This document shows, piece by piece, positions 27,013 to 36,755 of a DNA stretch of 64,000 bases. Positions within the stretch are counted from its first letter, which is position 1. Each line of letters begins with the position of its first letter. Position numbers and translations under genes: made by a program. Below the pieces are notes generated by a model. The model ran no database searches. It saw only the letters and a program-made list of their open reading frames with translations, and was not told the DNA's origin. The DNA is from Chitinophaga sancti (lineage in GTDB: Bacteria; Bacteroidota; Bacteroidia; Chitinophagales; Chitinophagaceae): contig NZ_CP139972.1 of the NCBI RefSeq assembly GCF_034424315.1, positions 3,658,001 to 3,722,000 on the forward strand, given 5' to 3'.

Positions 27013-27283
27013 TGTTCGAAATATTTTCTCAAGATTCATTGCTCATCATACTCAATTATGACAATCAAGTAATCGGTGGGATTGAAGCGTTATAAAAAAT
27101 GATCTCCTCTTGCCCCACAAATGGCGTATTCTTAGGGCAGTATGTTCCCACGAGATTTTGATGAGATAATAGGATGGAGAGGTGACTACGGGGCTCCGCT
27201 CCTTTTCTTTTATTATATATTATCACGTGCTTATGCGTTGCCCATCTGGAATTAGTGAATTTATCAGTTACTATCAGTCAGGT

Positions 27284-28390
27284 TTAACAATGATTCTCCA
27301 TCTGTATGGCATAAACCACGTTTCCTGAAACAGATAATTTGAACATCTTACCCTTTACAGCAGGGAGTACCAGTTTCCATGTTTTTCCATTGTCTGATGT
27401 CATGTAAACACCGTCAGAATGACCACAAAAGAAGTTTTCACCCACCTGGATAATGGAAGTTTTGTACTCCTCATCCGGACGTGCCGTTTCTTTCGGATGC
27501 CACACTGAGTCACTGCCCTGTGCCGGATTGCCTGCAAGCATAGGTTGCATGGGGGAGTCAATAATAGTTTGCGTCTGAAGGCCGGCATCAATGGGCTGCC
27601 AGGTTTTTCCGCCATCGAAGGATGTCCGCACTCTCCTGGTCCTGGCGGCTGTACTGTAATTGATAGCAGCGAACCCTCCTTTGATCCTTTCTACGTCGAT
27701 GCCCACACCACCCTCACTGATCACTAATTCCCAGTTTTCACCATCATCGGTTGATCTAATGATCCCTCTATTGGAAGTAGCCAACATTATACCATCTGAC
27801 TCTACCATTTTTCCTAACAAACCCCAGGCATTGACAGGTTTCCATGTTTTCCCATGGTTTGCGGATCTAAAAAGGCCCTCGTCGGTACCGATGAAAAGGG
27901 TGCCTCCGGCAGTTTCTAAAACGGTGCGTACTTTTTTCTCCTTCAAATCTGTGAATACCGGCGACCAAACATTTGATCCGTTTAGCTTTTGTAAAATGGG
28001 GCCATCGTAATTGTATGCAAATAACCCGGTCTTACCAGGGGCAATGCTGCTATGCTTGTCAGGGAAAATATCCCTGGTCCAAAAGGGAGCGGTGGCGTTT
28101 GTATTACTGTGATATATCCAATTCCCATCGGTTAAATAGAGCCCATTTTCATCTGCGCAAATAACATTTCTGCCAATACCGTAGTCATCCTTCACAGGTT
28201 CGGGCAAGCCATTGCTTATATCCTGCCAGGTGTGTCCGCCATCCGCAGATCTAAAAACGATGCCTGCTGTTGCGGTCGTATCAGTTTTTTGAGTGTGTAG
28301 CTTGTCAGTGAAATGAGAGGACTTTGGAATTCCAGGCGCCTGGTTACAGGAAAAGAGTAATTGAATAAGGAACAAATTAAAGATTTTCAT
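27284..28390 (-). CDS. Sialidase/BNR-repeat (Ycf48-like) lipoprotein
   Basis: A 368-residue lipoprotein with lipobox LLFSC (Cys15). It is a beta propeller with repeated Asp-box motifs: SADGGHTWQDI, SANHGKTWKPV, STDDGENWELV, SFDGGKTWQPI and TSDNGKTWKLV. Asp-box propellers occur in sialidases and in photosystem assembly factors. The catalytic Arg triad of sialidases is not evident, so it is probably a binding or structural propeller at the outer membrane. The start MKIFNLFLIQ at 28390 fits the lipoprotein signal. Confidence 0.82.
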   Translation of the reverse strand: MKIFNLFLIQLLFSCNQAPGIPKSSHFTDKLHTQKTDTTATAGIVFRSADGGHTWQDISNGLPEPVKDDYGIGRNVICADENGLYLTDGNWIYHSNTNATAPFWTRDIFPDKHSSIAPGKTGLFAYNYDGPILQKLNGSNVWSPVFTDLKEKKVRTVLETAGGTLFIGTDEGLFRSANHGKTWKPVNAWGLLGKMVESDGIMLATSNRGIIRSTDDGENWELVISEGGVGIDVERIKGGFAAINYSTAARTRRVRTSFDGGKTWQPIDAGLQTQTIIDSPMQPMLAGNPAQGSDSVWHPKETARPDEEYKTSIIQVGENFFCGHSDGVYMTSDNGKTWKLVLPAVKGKMFKLSVSGNVVYAIQMENHC

Positions 28391-28759
28391 GACTGAAATT
28401 GATTTAGTGAAACAACGGCATAAAGATATCCGGGGGCAAGTACCGGGAGGCTTTTTAATTGTAAAAGATTGTAAAAGGATAGGTAAAAGGTTTGTAAAAT
28501 GGGCGGTGAGGGAGATTCAATGGATGTTTTTGCCCACATGAAGCCCTTCATTTTGTTGGACCTGCCATCATGATAATTATTTTTGATTTGCTGCAATTGG
28601 CATTTATCTACAATCCCAGAAGGGTTATACTACGAGATTTAGGACAGCGACTTTTGCCTGCGCCTAAAGACATAAACCACCTCTTGTGAAATAAACTTTT
28701 TGAATAGCCTGCCATTTGGCATGCTTTTTCAATTAATAACCATATTCAAAAATGCAAGT
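28391..28759. other. Intergenic region between divergent genes
   Basis: A 369-bp AT-rich stretch with no credible gene. GATTGTAAAAGGATAGGTAA and related GTAAAA repeats at about 28458-28500 could be regulatory, but nothing firm can be assigned. Confidence 0.4.
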
Positions 28760-29146
28760 ATGAAAAATAAAACCACTCCCAGTAAGGTATTAATCATTGA
28801 CGATGAAGGTGATCTCTGCCTGCTTTTAAACATATTACTCGAAGGAAAAGATGTAGAACATGTACAAAGCATTGCAAAAGCTGAGGAATATCTTCTACAG
28901 GAAAAACCTTCTTTAATCATACTGGACAATCGCCTGCCAGATGGCTTTGGTATCGATTTTCTCAGTTTTGTAAAAAAGGAACATCCATCTATAAAAGTGA
29001 TCATGATCTCTGGTGTGGATGCGGCCGCTGAAGATGTAGCACTGGAAAATGGCGCAGATGCTTTTCTCAGGAAACCATTTTCCAAAGAGCAGTTACACCA
29101 GACGGTTAATGAGTTATTGAACAGGGAAGAAGAGGTTAGTTTGTAG
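28760..29146 (+). CDS. Orphan single-domain response regulator
   Basis: A 128-residue receiver domain without an output domain. The start at 28760 gives MKNKTTPSKVLIIDDEGD. The acidic pair is DDE (residues 14-16), the phospho-acceptor Asp is in IILDNRLPDGFG (about residue 57), Thr/Ser is in IMISGVD, and Lys is in FLRKPFS. No histidine kinase is adjacent, so the partner is unlinked. It ends in a strong bidirectional terminator. Confidence 0.9.
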   Translation: MKNKTTPSKVLIIDDEGDLCLLLNILLEGKDVEHVQSIAKAEEYLLQEKPSLIILDNRLPDGFGIDFLSFVKKEHPSIKVIMISGVDAAAEDVALENGADAFLRKPFSKEQLHQTVNELLNREEEVSL

Positions 29147-29191
29147 ATAGCCTGGTAACAGGGAAGATGTTTAGCTTTAAATAATAAGACA

Positions 29192-29228
29192 GATTAAAAA
29201 AGCGCTGGTGTTCAGCGCTTTTTTAATC
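29192..29228. terminator. Bidirectional terminator
   Basis: GATTAAAAAAGCGCTG (29192-29207) and CAGCGCTTTTTTAATC (29213-29228) form a 16-bp perfect stem with a 5-nt loop, giving U-tracts in both directions. It separates the convergent response-regulator and hydrolase genes. Confidence 0.93.
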
Positions 29229-29231
29229 AGA

Positions 29232-30104
29232 TTATTGTAAAAAATCATCTACATAACTGAATATAATTTTTGTTTGCCTCATCAGGCTAACATGGCTCTG
29301 GTTGGGAATGACAGCCAGTCGTGCTTTGGGCATGGCCTGCATATCAGCAGAAACACCTCCTCCCAATAATTTATAAGTTTTTGCCAGTTCGATTTTATCC
29401 ATGCCATCATTGTCGCCTGATATGATTAATACAGGTGCTGTGATTTTGGCTATATTGTCATCACCAAGATCGAATGGCTCCCCTGCTGAGGCAATCATCT
29501 GTTCCAGGAACTTGTTCCATTTTGTTTTATCCGGAGCTACCGCATCATAAGCGGTTTGCAGCGGCGAATTTGCAAATAACTCAGGTTTCATTTTTTTAAA
29601 CACAGCGTTTACTTCTGGTAGCCAGCCTTCGCTTTTATACACAGCCGAAATGATGACCAGGTTTTTCAACCGTTGTGGACTTTGTAACGCAAATTGGTAA
29701 GCGATCTGGCCACCAAAACTATATCCCACTACATCTGCGCTGTCTATTTTCAGATAATCCATTACTTTCTCCACATCGCTGGCCAAAGTTGACCGGGATA
29801 GTTTTCTATCTGAATAGGGAGTGTGACCATGTCCTTGTAATTCCAGGGCTATTACTTTTCTTGTTTTCGCTAACTCAGGGATTAGTTCTCCCCAATTCAT
29901 TTCAATGGTATAGTAAGCACCATGGAGTAATATGACAGGCTTACCTTCACCATATACTTCGTAATAAACCTGGATGCCATTAGCAGGTGCATAGCCCCTG
30001 CTGGTGGGTTTGATTTGCTGTGCAATTAAGGAAGGTGCTGCAGACATATTGAATGCAATTAGGAGTAATTTTATAAGATTGCCTGTGTTGCGTAAATTTT
30101 TCAT
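29232..30104 (-). CDS. Secreted alpha/beta hydrolase
   Basis: A 290-residue esterase-type hydrolase. The start at 30104 gives a signal peptide, MKNLRNTGNLIKLLLIAFNM to SLIAQ. The oxyanion motif is PVILLHGAYY, the nucleophile elbow GYSFGGQIAYQ, the acid ISGDNDGMD and the histidine NQSHVSLM, all in the expected order. This is the general proline-iminopeptidase or haloperoxidase-like family. Substrate unknown. It likely acts in the periplasm. Confidence 0.88.
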   Translation of the reverse strand: MKNLRNTGNLIKLLLIAFNMSAAPSLIAQQIKPTSRGYAPANGIQVYYEVYGEGKPVILLHGAYYTIEMNWGELIPELAKTRKVIALELQGHGHTPYSDRKLSRSTLASDVEKVMDYLKIDSADVVGYSFGGQIAYQFALQSPQRLKNLVIISAVYKSEGWLPEVNAVFKKMKPELFANSPLQTAYDAVAPDKTKWNKFLEQMIASAGEPFDLGDDNIAKITAPVLIISGDNDGMDKIELAKTYKLLGGGVSADMQAMPKARLAVIPNQSHVSLMRQTKIIFSYVDDFLQ

Positions 30105-30208
30105 AAGCTTGACAGTGAATGACAACTCAAAGGTGGGAAACATTTTAAGGATCACAAATGTTCAAAAGCGACAAGCTTAGGGGGAGATTACGACAAAATA
30201 TTATTATT

Positions 30209-30246
30209 AGAACTCATTTCAAATAGCTATTAATGAAATGAGTTCT
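30209..30246. repeat. Short palindrome, family B (shortened copy)
   Basis: AGAACTCATTTCA (30209-30221) and TGAAATGAGTTCT (30234-30246) are perfectly inverted around 12 nt. The termini are those of the 71-bp elements at 39020 and 42393, so this looks like an internally deleted copy. Confidence 0.7.
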
Positions 30247-30329
30247 ATGTTCATAATAAAAAGGAAGGCGTCACAAGCCCGCTGTTATTTGGATCTGAAT
30301 ACTTTTGGGATCGAATATTTTGCAGTTGA

Positions 30330-31409
30330 TTAACAAGGTTCTTCAGGTTTTTCGTAGAAATATTGCCGAATGGCCTCAGCAAAAAAATCAGTGATATTTT
30401 TTCCATCATAACGATATACTCCCTTTATGGAACCAAACCAGATACTTCCATCGCCTGCTTCCATTATTCCGCAAAGCATTTTATCGATTGACATTATTTC
30501 AGTGGCAATAGGGTTTTTATCGTACAAGGTTTTTTGATCATACCTTGAAAGTTTCCAGCTCCCAACCCCATTGGGATTTACTGCACCGCTTGTCCAGATG
30601 TTACCCTGCTTATCTTCGAACATCGAAGCAGCACCTCGCTGCGATACCTGGGTAAAGCTAAGGCCGTCATAGCGCCAAAGCCCCTGTTCAGCGAACACCT
30701 TATTACCTTGTCTGTTATTGATGATTGTTCCGCCAAACCAAATGTTGCCTTTTTTATCCTCGATTATTGCACTAACGTTGTTGAAAGCCTTACCGTCTTT
30801 GTTTTTGAAAATAGTAAATTTTCCTCCATCATAATAACAGGCCTCTTCCCTGGTACCAAACCATATTCTCCCGGTTTTATCTTCTAAGATGGCATTAATA
30901 CCATTATTGGAGAGCCCTTCTTTCGTTGTAAAGTTTCGAAATGATTTTCCGTCAAAACAGCTTGCACCTCCCCGGGTGCCGAACCAGATGCTACCGGCTT
31001 TGTCTTCATAAATAGCCGCAACTGCATTGCTGGCAAGCCCCTCCCTGGTTGTAAAATGCTGAAAGGACTGGCCGTTGTAACAATAAACACCCGAATCCCT
31101 GGTAGCCAACCAAAGTAATCCTTTCCGGTCTTCCAGCACATTCAGGAAGCTGGGCGAATTTATTTCACTCGTTAGGTTAGTAAAGGATTTTCCATCGTAC
31201 AATAACACGCCTTTATAGGAAGCTAACAAAATATTCCCGTTTCTATCCTGCTTGATATTCCGAACCATGCTGTTGGGCGCCGGGGATGCTTTTGACTTTT
31301 TTGTTTCGGGATTGAATTTATTTATTGGGTTGTTTGTTATGTTTGTTCCTCCACAGGAAATGCAAAAAACAAGTATCAGGAACCAGGCATATTTGTGTAT
31401 GCATCTCAT
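30330..31409 (-). CDS. Reg_prop beta-propeller lipoprotein
   Basis: A 359-residue lipoprotein (FLILVFCISCGG, lipobox Cys19). It is composed of two-component regulator propeller repeats: VRNIKQDRNGNILLASYKGV, then AIYEDKAGSIWFGTRGGASC, AILEDKTGRIWFGTREEA and AIIEDKKGNIWFGGT. Such propellers usually form the periplasmic sensor of hybrid two-component systems. Here it is a stand-alone lipoprotein, transcribed divergently from a membrane-tethered winged-helix regulator at 31549, so the two may form one sensing unit (inference). Confidence 0.87.
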   Translation of the reverse strand: MRCIHKYAWFLILVFCISCGGTNITNNPINKFNPETKKSKASPAPNSMVRNIKQDRNGNILLASYKGVLLYDGKSFTNLTSEINSPSFLNVLEDRKGLLWLATRDSGVYCYNGQSFQHFTTREGLASNAVAAIYEDKAGSIWFGTRGGASCFDGKSFRNFTTKEGLSNNGINAILEDKTGRIWFGTREEACYYDGGKFTIFKNKDGKAFNNVSAIIEDKKGNIWFGGTIINNRQGNKVFAEQGLWRYDGLSFTQVSQRGAASMFEDKQGNIWTSGAVNPNGVGSWKLSRYDQKTLYDKNPIATEIMSIDKMLCGIMEAGDGSIWFGSIKGVYRYDGKNITDFFAEAIRQYFYEKPEEPC

Positions 31410-31548
31410 AATTTAGTTGTTTAATATGAATAATGGCGGCGCCGTTTGAATAGCCGTTGGTCCGGCGAAAATACGGTGATACCTTTCAGACAGAGGGTTT
31501 TGGATTGTAAATAAAAATGTAAAACTTTGTAAATAACAAATTGACACT

Positions 31549-32442
31549 ATGCGTCTCAGTCTACATCTGCTTTCCGGGAAAGGGAAATACTTCCCTGGAT
31601 TCATACTGTTTTTGGGTATTGCTTTATTCTGGGTGGCTTTTAGTATGGAGGATAGTGATTTTGATATTTCCAGGAGGGAAATATCCCTGCGCAGGATTGG
31701 GCATGAACTGCTTTTACAATCCGGGGATCGTACTTCGAGGGTGCTGCCGGTAAAAAAGATTGCGGCCAATGAATACCAGATCGGTTTTGAGCATGATCTT
31801 ACTTTTCAACCGGAATTCCTGGTGAATACGACAAGGCGTTTGTTAGGTAATGATCCGCTTATAGGAGATTATGTGGTGACTGTTTTGAATCGGGGCAAGG
31901 AGGATGTAGTGTATGGGTTTGCTATTTCCGGCAATAAAGACAATGATATTATAGCTTGTAAAGGACGGGTGCAACCGAAAGCAGACTATTTGATCAATGT
32001 TAAGTTCAGGCCTGCAGGCATGGCGATTGCAAAGAATGGGTTTCTTTTGGGCGGCCTGCCATTTTTGGCGTTTATTGGTTTTATTCTTTTTAGATCGGTA
32101 AAGCCACAAAGGGTGGCTGCTTTGCCAACGGAGCAGCCTGCTGATGTATTTACTTTTGGCGGAGTGGTATTTGATGCACAGAAAATGCAGCTGACTGTTA
32201 ATCAGGAAATTATTGATTTGACGGATACTGAAGGGCGTTTGTTACGGATTTTTGCGTCGTCACCTAATGAGATGATAGAGAGAAGCCGCTTGCAGAAGGA
32301 GATATGGGAGGATGAAGGGGTGATTGTGGGGAGGAGTCTGGATATGTTTATTTCGAAGCTTAGGAAGAAGCTGGAAATGGATCCAGGTAGCAGGATTGTT
32401 GTTGTGCGGGGGAAGGGGTATAAGTTGGAGATTAGTGTATAA
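31549..32442 (+). CDS. Membrane-tethered winged-helix transcriptional regulator
   Basis: A 297-residue protein with an unusual order. The first hydrophobic segment is residues about 17-32 (FILFLGIALFWVAF). A periplasmic region of about 130 residues follows, then a second hydrophobic segment (about 166-184, GLPFLAFIGFILF). A C-terminal OmpR/PhoB-type winged helix comes last: FTFGGVVFDAQKMQLTVN, DLTDTEGRLLRIFA, RSLDMFISKLRKKL and GKGYKLEI. It is ToxR-like in principle, but with the DNA-binding domain at the C-terminus. It probably converts an envelope signal into transcription without phosphorylation. The divergent Reg_prop lipoprotein is a candidate partner. Confidence 0.85.
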   Translation: MRLSLHLLSGKGKYFPGFILFLGIALFWVAFSMEDSDFDISRREISLRRIGHELLLQSGDRTSRVLPVKKIAANEYQIGFEHDLTFQPEFLVNTTRRLLGNDPLIGDYVVTVLNRGKEDVVYGFAISGNKDNDIIACKGRVQPKADYLINVKFRPAGMAIAKNGFLLGGLPFLAFIGFILFRSVKPQRVAALPTEQPADVFTFGGVVFDAQKMQLTVNQEIIDLTDTEGRLLRIFASSPNEMIERSRLQKEIWEDEGVIVGRSLDMFISKLRKKLEMDPGSRIVVVRGKGYKLEISV

Positions 32443-32458
32443 TATTAATTTGGAATAT

Positions 32459-32496
32459 AGGGGTTAATGCCCAGGCCACGCCCTACATTAACCCCT
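32459..32496. terminator. Bidirectional hairpin between convergent genes
   Basis: AGGGGTTAATG (32459-32469) and CATTAACCCCT (32486-32496) form a perfect 11-bp stem between the winged-helix gene and the convergent acyltransferase gene. Confidence 0.75.
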
Positions 32497-32506
32497 CCTA
32501 ATGCTC

Positions 32507-33619
32507 CTATTTAAACCTCTTACGCACCCATGCACGCACCGGTTCATCAAACAATTTCAAACTCGCATACGCCACTACGATCGCTCCTAAAAACGTACTC
32601 AGCGCATAAGGCCATGATTCCGCAAGCGTGATACCTTTATGATCACTCACCCATCCCACATAAAAATAAACCAGGGTATAATGCGTCATGTATAATGGAT
32701 AAGATAAATCCCCAAGGAACTTACAAATCTTAGCCCCTCTCTCACTATGCATCACTCCACCAGCACCCATCATCACGATAACCGGGAATAACACGATGAT
32801 ACAAATTGACTCATACAATCCATTCATCCACAAATGATCCGCGCCACCTATACGAGGCATAAATAACAATACAGCTACGAATACTGAACACCACAAGAAT
32901 GCATGTTTAATATGAATCTTCTTCCCCAGCCTTGATAATAACAAACCCGCAAAGAACGGATACATCACCCGCGTCATACCGACCTTCACCTGCTCCACCG
33001 ATAATGTCCAGCCACCGGTGACATCGCCATTTGAATTCGTGACTGCGAAATATACCAGCGCTGCCGCTGATAATGCGACTAATATGCCTAATGTCTTATT
33101 GGAGAATTTCCTGATTCCTATTGCGTACAAAATATTAGCGATGTATTCGAAAAACAAAGACCAGCCCACACTGTTTAAGGGGTGCATCTCCTGCCAGCCA
33201 CGGATGTCCATGGATAAAGGTACCGGCAATATGGTGTAACCGATCAGCATCACCAACATCATTTTCCATACTGGCACGGTTTGTATATCCGGCCATATTG
33301 CTGATCCCTGCCAATAAAATCCAATTGCACCCAGGGTCATACCGAGAATGACAAGTGGCTGTAATCTTTCTATACGACGTCTTAAAAAACTACCAAAGGT
33401 GAGTTGATTCCACCGGTCATCATAGGCGTAACCGATTACATAACCGGAGAGTAAAAAGAAAAAGTCAACTGCAAGATAACCGTGATTGATATGCTGTGTA
33501 AGATGGCTGCTGGCATGTGGTTCGCAGAGATGAAACCATACTACTATGACTGCAGCCACGCCACGTAATCCATCTAATATCTGGTAATGAGGTTTGGTAG
33601 GAAGCGTGTTGTTATTCAT
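32507..33619 (-). CDS. Acyltransferase 3 (OafA/YrhL-like) membrane protein
   Basis: A 370-residue polytopic inner-membrane O-acyltransferase with about ten hydrophobic segments. The family opening ILDGLRGVAAVIVVWFHLCEPH contains the catalytic-type His. Also present are FFFLLSGYVIGYAYDDRW and LRRRIERLQP, and near the C-terminus SYPLYMTHYTLVYF. Such enzymes acetylate or acylate cell-surface sugars. No polysaccharide cluster adjoins it, so the target glycan is unknown. A hairpin at 33644 separates it from the upstream glutaminase gene. Confidence 0.92.
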   Translation of the reverse strand: MNNNTLPTKPHYQILDGLRGVAAVIVVWFHLCEPHASSHLTQHINHGYLAVDFFFLLSGYVIGYAYDDRWNQLTFGSFLRRRIERLQPLVILGMTLGAIGFYWQGSAIWPDIQTVPVWKMMLVMLIGYTILPVPLSMDIRGWQEMHPLNSVGWSLFFEYIANILYAIGIRKFSNKTLGILVALSAAALVYFAVTNSNGDVTGGWTLSVEQVKVGMTRVMYPFFAGLLLSRLGKKIHIKHAFLWCSVFVAVLLFMPRIGGADHLWMNGLYESICIIVLFPVIVMMGAGGVMHSERGAKICKFLGDLSYPLYMTHYTLVYFYVGWVSDHKGITLAESWPYALSTFLGAIVVAYASLKLFDEPVRAWVRKRFK

Positions 33620-33643
33620 CTGTTTTGCTTGTGGAATTAAATA

Positions 33644-33676
33644 CAGCAGCTATCAATACGTGATTGATAGCTGCTG
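33644..33676 (-). terminator. Terminator-like hairpin after glutaminase-family gene
   Basis: CAGCAGCTATCAAT (33644-33657) and ATTGATAGCTGCTG (33663-33676) form a 14-bp perfect stem with a 5-nt loop; on the minus strand it is followed by TATTTAA. Confidence 0.75.
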
Positions 33677-33720
33677 CAGAGACCTGTTGTTAATATGCTT
33701 ATGCAGGACCTAAGCTGTCC

Positions 33721-36186
33721 TTATTTACTATGTAATTTATCAGCTAATACCTTCATATAGAAACCACCCACTACGCTTCTTCCCTTAAAGTTTTCGCGGA
33801 TACCAGTTTCTGAATCATAAAAATCGTTCAGTGGTACACGTGATGGTGTCTCTAATGCATGTACATACAGCGGTTTGATCAAAGCATCAAACTGCTCTTT
33901 CTGTGGCGCAAATGTGGCTGTCCATGCGATCCAGTCATTCTTGGTATAGGTCTTACGGCTATCCAGCGGTATACCGAATTTGTTTATTTTGGTGAGATAG
34001 TATTTAGTTTCTGTATCATATACCTTCTGAGGGAACAGGTTCAGATCTAATACTTTATCCCACACTAAATTATACTTCTGGCTCCAGGTATTCTTATTAT
34101 CAAACGTCAGTGCATAGTGATCTCCTGCATCTGCCATTTCTATCCATTTTGGCACCATGCTTTCTGCGATTGCGCGATACTTCTTAGCGGTCTCCTGTTC
34201 GCCTAACTGCTCTGCCAGTTGCGCATAACAGCCAATACCCACGATCGCCTTTACTGACAAGTTTGCATTACGCGCCAGGTGGCCTGCGAAATCATCTGTA
34301 CATAACTGTGTTTTAGGATCCAATCCGTCTTTCACGAGATAATCTACCCAGGTTGTCAGTGTTTTCCAATGCTTCTTAGCATAGTCTGTATTACCCTGTG
34401 CTTTGGTAATAGCAGCTACGAGAATGATCATATTACCTGATTCTTCTACAGGCATTGGTTCGCCATAGGTCTGACCATTTGCTTTTGGATAAGTACCCAG
34501 ATCATGTGCTGCCCATGGATGTGGATATTTGCCTGACTCGCTGAAATAGAATATACCTGTTAACATTCCCTTCATCAGTTCCGGATTGTAGATCAGGTAC
34601 AGCGGTGCGGAAGGATAAGTTACATCTACGGTGTTGATGAAGCCACCACTGTTGTTTTCCTTTGACAACCACAGGATTTCGCCATCAGGGCTTTTTACCA
34701 ATGTATGTGCTGCAATACTCTGACGATAAGCCAGTACACATAAATGCGCATATTCTGTACCGCCTGATTTTAACGCTGTCGCATATACCTCTTTATCCAT
34801 GTCAGTACATTTCTGCATGACGGTGGTATATTCATTAGCTGCACTGGTCAGCTGGCCATCGATGGTTTCGTTGCCACCTGCATTCCACCAGGGTCTTAAA
34901 TTTGTATTGAAGTACTGGATTGCGAAAATTTCATCGTATCCCAATTCTACGAAGCGTTCTACCTGCTTGCTGCCGACTGTTCCAAAAGGAATGACAGTGT
35001 TCAGTGATAAGGATTTTCCTTTTGTTGCTGAGGATACATTGGTTCCTTTTTTAAATGCAGCCACAGCATCTGCACCCTTTGTAATGAACTGGGTAGCGCC
35101 TGTATTCTTTGGAGCAGCTACGTAGAAATATCCCCAGTCTATACGCATATCATCAGCACCTTTTTGCAGTACCGGCTGGTCTACGGTTCCTACCTTTAAG
35201 ACAGACAGGGTGCCTTTATCGTAGCGTTGTGCAATTACCTGCTGAGCGGGTTGATACACTGCGATGTCTGAAGAAGCACCTAACAGTACTTTCACCGCAT
35301 GTTGTTTCCCATCATTTGCTTTTACAGCATAAGTGATGTAGGAGACTGGTCTGGATAATAATTTCAGATCATTCAGCAAAAGCGGTGAGGTGAATTTCAG
35401 TTCCAGGTCCACATTACCGGCTGTAAACGCATAGGTAGTGCTGGTAGCAGTAATGTCAACTTTTGTTTGCTTCGCCAACTGGGTTTCTCCGGAAGCATCC
35501 TTTTGTTTATCTACCAGGCCAAAATCCAGGTAACGGCCGCCGGCGGTATTTGCCAGGTGAATGGCGATGGTATTTACGCCTGTTTTCAGCAGACTTTTAT
35601 TCAATGGCAGGTAGGTGAAACTGTTCGTCCAGCCAGTGGTTTCATAAACCTTGCTACCATTCAGGTAAACTTCTACATTATCATCATGATTGAGCTTTAA
35701 CAAGAGCTCATTGATGCTGGCAGGATTTTGAATGGTGAAATTTCTTCTTACCCAGATGTTGTCTGACTTCCACAGGGTTTTTACATTCTTCTCATCATCC
35801 CCGATTGGTGCCTGGCCTGATTTCCAGGTAGCAGTTTTGTAGTTCTGGGAAGTCCAGTTAGCATCCGGCTGGGTTTCTGTGTAACTCATTGTGTAAGGAG
35901 TTTCATCTGCTGCAGCCAGGATGGTTTTATACCTTGTTTCTTCTTTACCCAAAAAACGATACACTTTACCATCTACGCTGATCATGCCCAATAGTGAGTG
36001 ATCGGCACCCGTCCAATGCGTGGTTGTTGACTTGTTGAGCTCATCGGTATTAGACCAGATGCTAAAGTTTGGATTGTGAGTAATAAGTGGATATGCCGGT
36101 GCTATTCTTTCCTGCGCCTGAAGCTGGCAGGTGGAAATAAGACACGCTAGTACACTGAGACCTTTTAATCTGTTGAATTTAATCAT
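33721..36186 (-). CDS. Secreted glutaminase A-like protein (DUF4964/5127/4965/1793)
   Basis: An 821-residue exported protein with a signal peptide ending LQAQ (residues about 1-25). Domain order fits the fungal/bacterial GtaA family. The N-terminal DUF4964-like segment has YPLITHNPNFSIWS and TTHWTGADHSLLGM. A beta-sandwich insertion includes VYLNGSKVYETTGWTNSF and NTIAIHLANT, resembling a carbohydrate-binding jelly roll. The body follows, with ELGYDEIFAIQYFNTNLRPWW. The C-terminal DUF1793 part has GIGCYAQLAEQLGE and RSVVGGFYMKVL. Family members are described as secreted glutaminases; the bacterial substrate is not proven. Confidence 0.85.
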   Translation of the reverse strand: MIKFNRLKGLSVLACLISTCQLQAQERIAPAYPLITHNPNFSIWSNTDELNKSTTTHWTGADHSLLGMISVDGKVYRFLGKEETRYKTILAAADETPYTMSYTETQPDANWTSQNYKTATWKSGQAPIGDDEKNVKTLWKSDNIWVRRNFTIQNPASINELLLKLNHDDNVEVYLNGSKVYETTGWTNSFTYLPLNKSLLKTGVNTIAIHLANTAGGRYLDFGLVDKQKDASGETQLAKQTKVDITATSTTYAFTAGNVDLELKFTSPLLLNDLKLLSRPVSYITYAVKANDGKQHAVKVLLGASSDIAVYQPAQQVIAQRYDKGTLSVLKVGTVDQPVLQKGADDMRIDWGYFYVAAPKNTGATQFITKGADAVAAFKKGTNVSSATKGKSLSLNTVIPFGTVGSKQVERFVELGYDEIFAIQYFNTNLRPWWNAGGNETIDGQLTSAANEYTTVMQKCTDMDKEVYATALKSGGTEYAHLCVLAYRQSIAAHTLVKSPDGEILWLSKENNSGGFINTVDVTYPSAPLYLIYNPELMKGMLTGIFYFSESGKYPHPWAAHDLGTYPKANGQTYGEPMPVEESGNMIILVAAITKAQGNTDYAKKHWKTLTTWVDYLVKDGLDPKTQLCTDDFAGHLARNANLSVKAIVGIGCYAQLAEQLGEQETAKKYRAIAESMVPKWIEMADAGDHYALTFDNKNTWSQKYNLVWDKVLDLNLFPQKVYDTETKYYLTKINKFGIPLDSRKTYTKNDWIAWTATFAPQKEQFDALIKPLYVHALETPSRVPLNDFYDSETGIRENFKGRSVVGGFYMKVLADKLHSK

Positions 36187-36755
36187 CTTAGATTTTTGTA
36201 ATTATCGTTTGGAATTTTAGCGGGTTAAAATTAAATAACCGGAATTTTCTAGTTTATGATTTTCGCCGCAAGATTAAAATAATTCAGGTCAATTTTGCAT
36301 GTTTTTGCAATTTCCGCAAGGATATGGTTCTATTTTAGTGAGGTTGAGGGGTGAAGAGGAGGAAATTTGTTATGATAATATTATGTTGATGAACAGGATT
36401 TACTCACTTTAGACCATCCTGATTATGAGGAACTAACGATCAGCTGGCCTGTATTGTGCAAGTTTTAAGTAAATCAGGGCATTGGGTGAAAGTAAACATA
36501 CACAGGCAGGATCAAAATCAATACAAATAATAGCGTTTTATCAATAGCGTTCCATTCTCATCAGGCCATTTTATCTACCCCCAGGGTGCCGTTCTCTGTT
36601 TCCGATTGCAGGATTTACTGCCGGATTTTTCTTCTTTTGTAGTGGTTGTTGTAGCAGGAAAGATATACAAGGATGAGATCTGCTATTATGGGTTTCATGA
36701 GTATATGGTACCTGCAAATTTAGCGATATTGGTCGCTTTTGTGTAACTTAATAGT
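36187..36755. other. Intergenic region between divergent genes
   Basis: This 569-bp AT-rich stretch carries no recognised gene. One short open segment near 36400-36470 (DEQDLLTLDHPDYEEL) is protein-like but only about 27 codons and bounded by stops. No repeats or RNA motifs were seen. Confidence 0.4.

Noticed and set aside
26874..27095. 73-codon plus-strand ORF
   Set aside because: It overlaps tRNA-Asp and its terminator, so it is a chance frame.
28387..28596. 69-codon minus-strand ORF upstream of the BNR lipoprotein
   Set aside because: No recognisable features; it overlaps the lipoprotein start and lies in AT-rich leader sequence.
31413..31769. 118-codon minus-strand ORF
   Set aside because: It overlaps the 5' end of the winged-helix regulator gene on the other strand, which has clear domains; no motif of its own.
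36400..36470. Short protein-like segment DEQDLLTLDHPDYEEL
   Set aside because: Only about 27 codons between stops, no start codon and no similarity I recognise.
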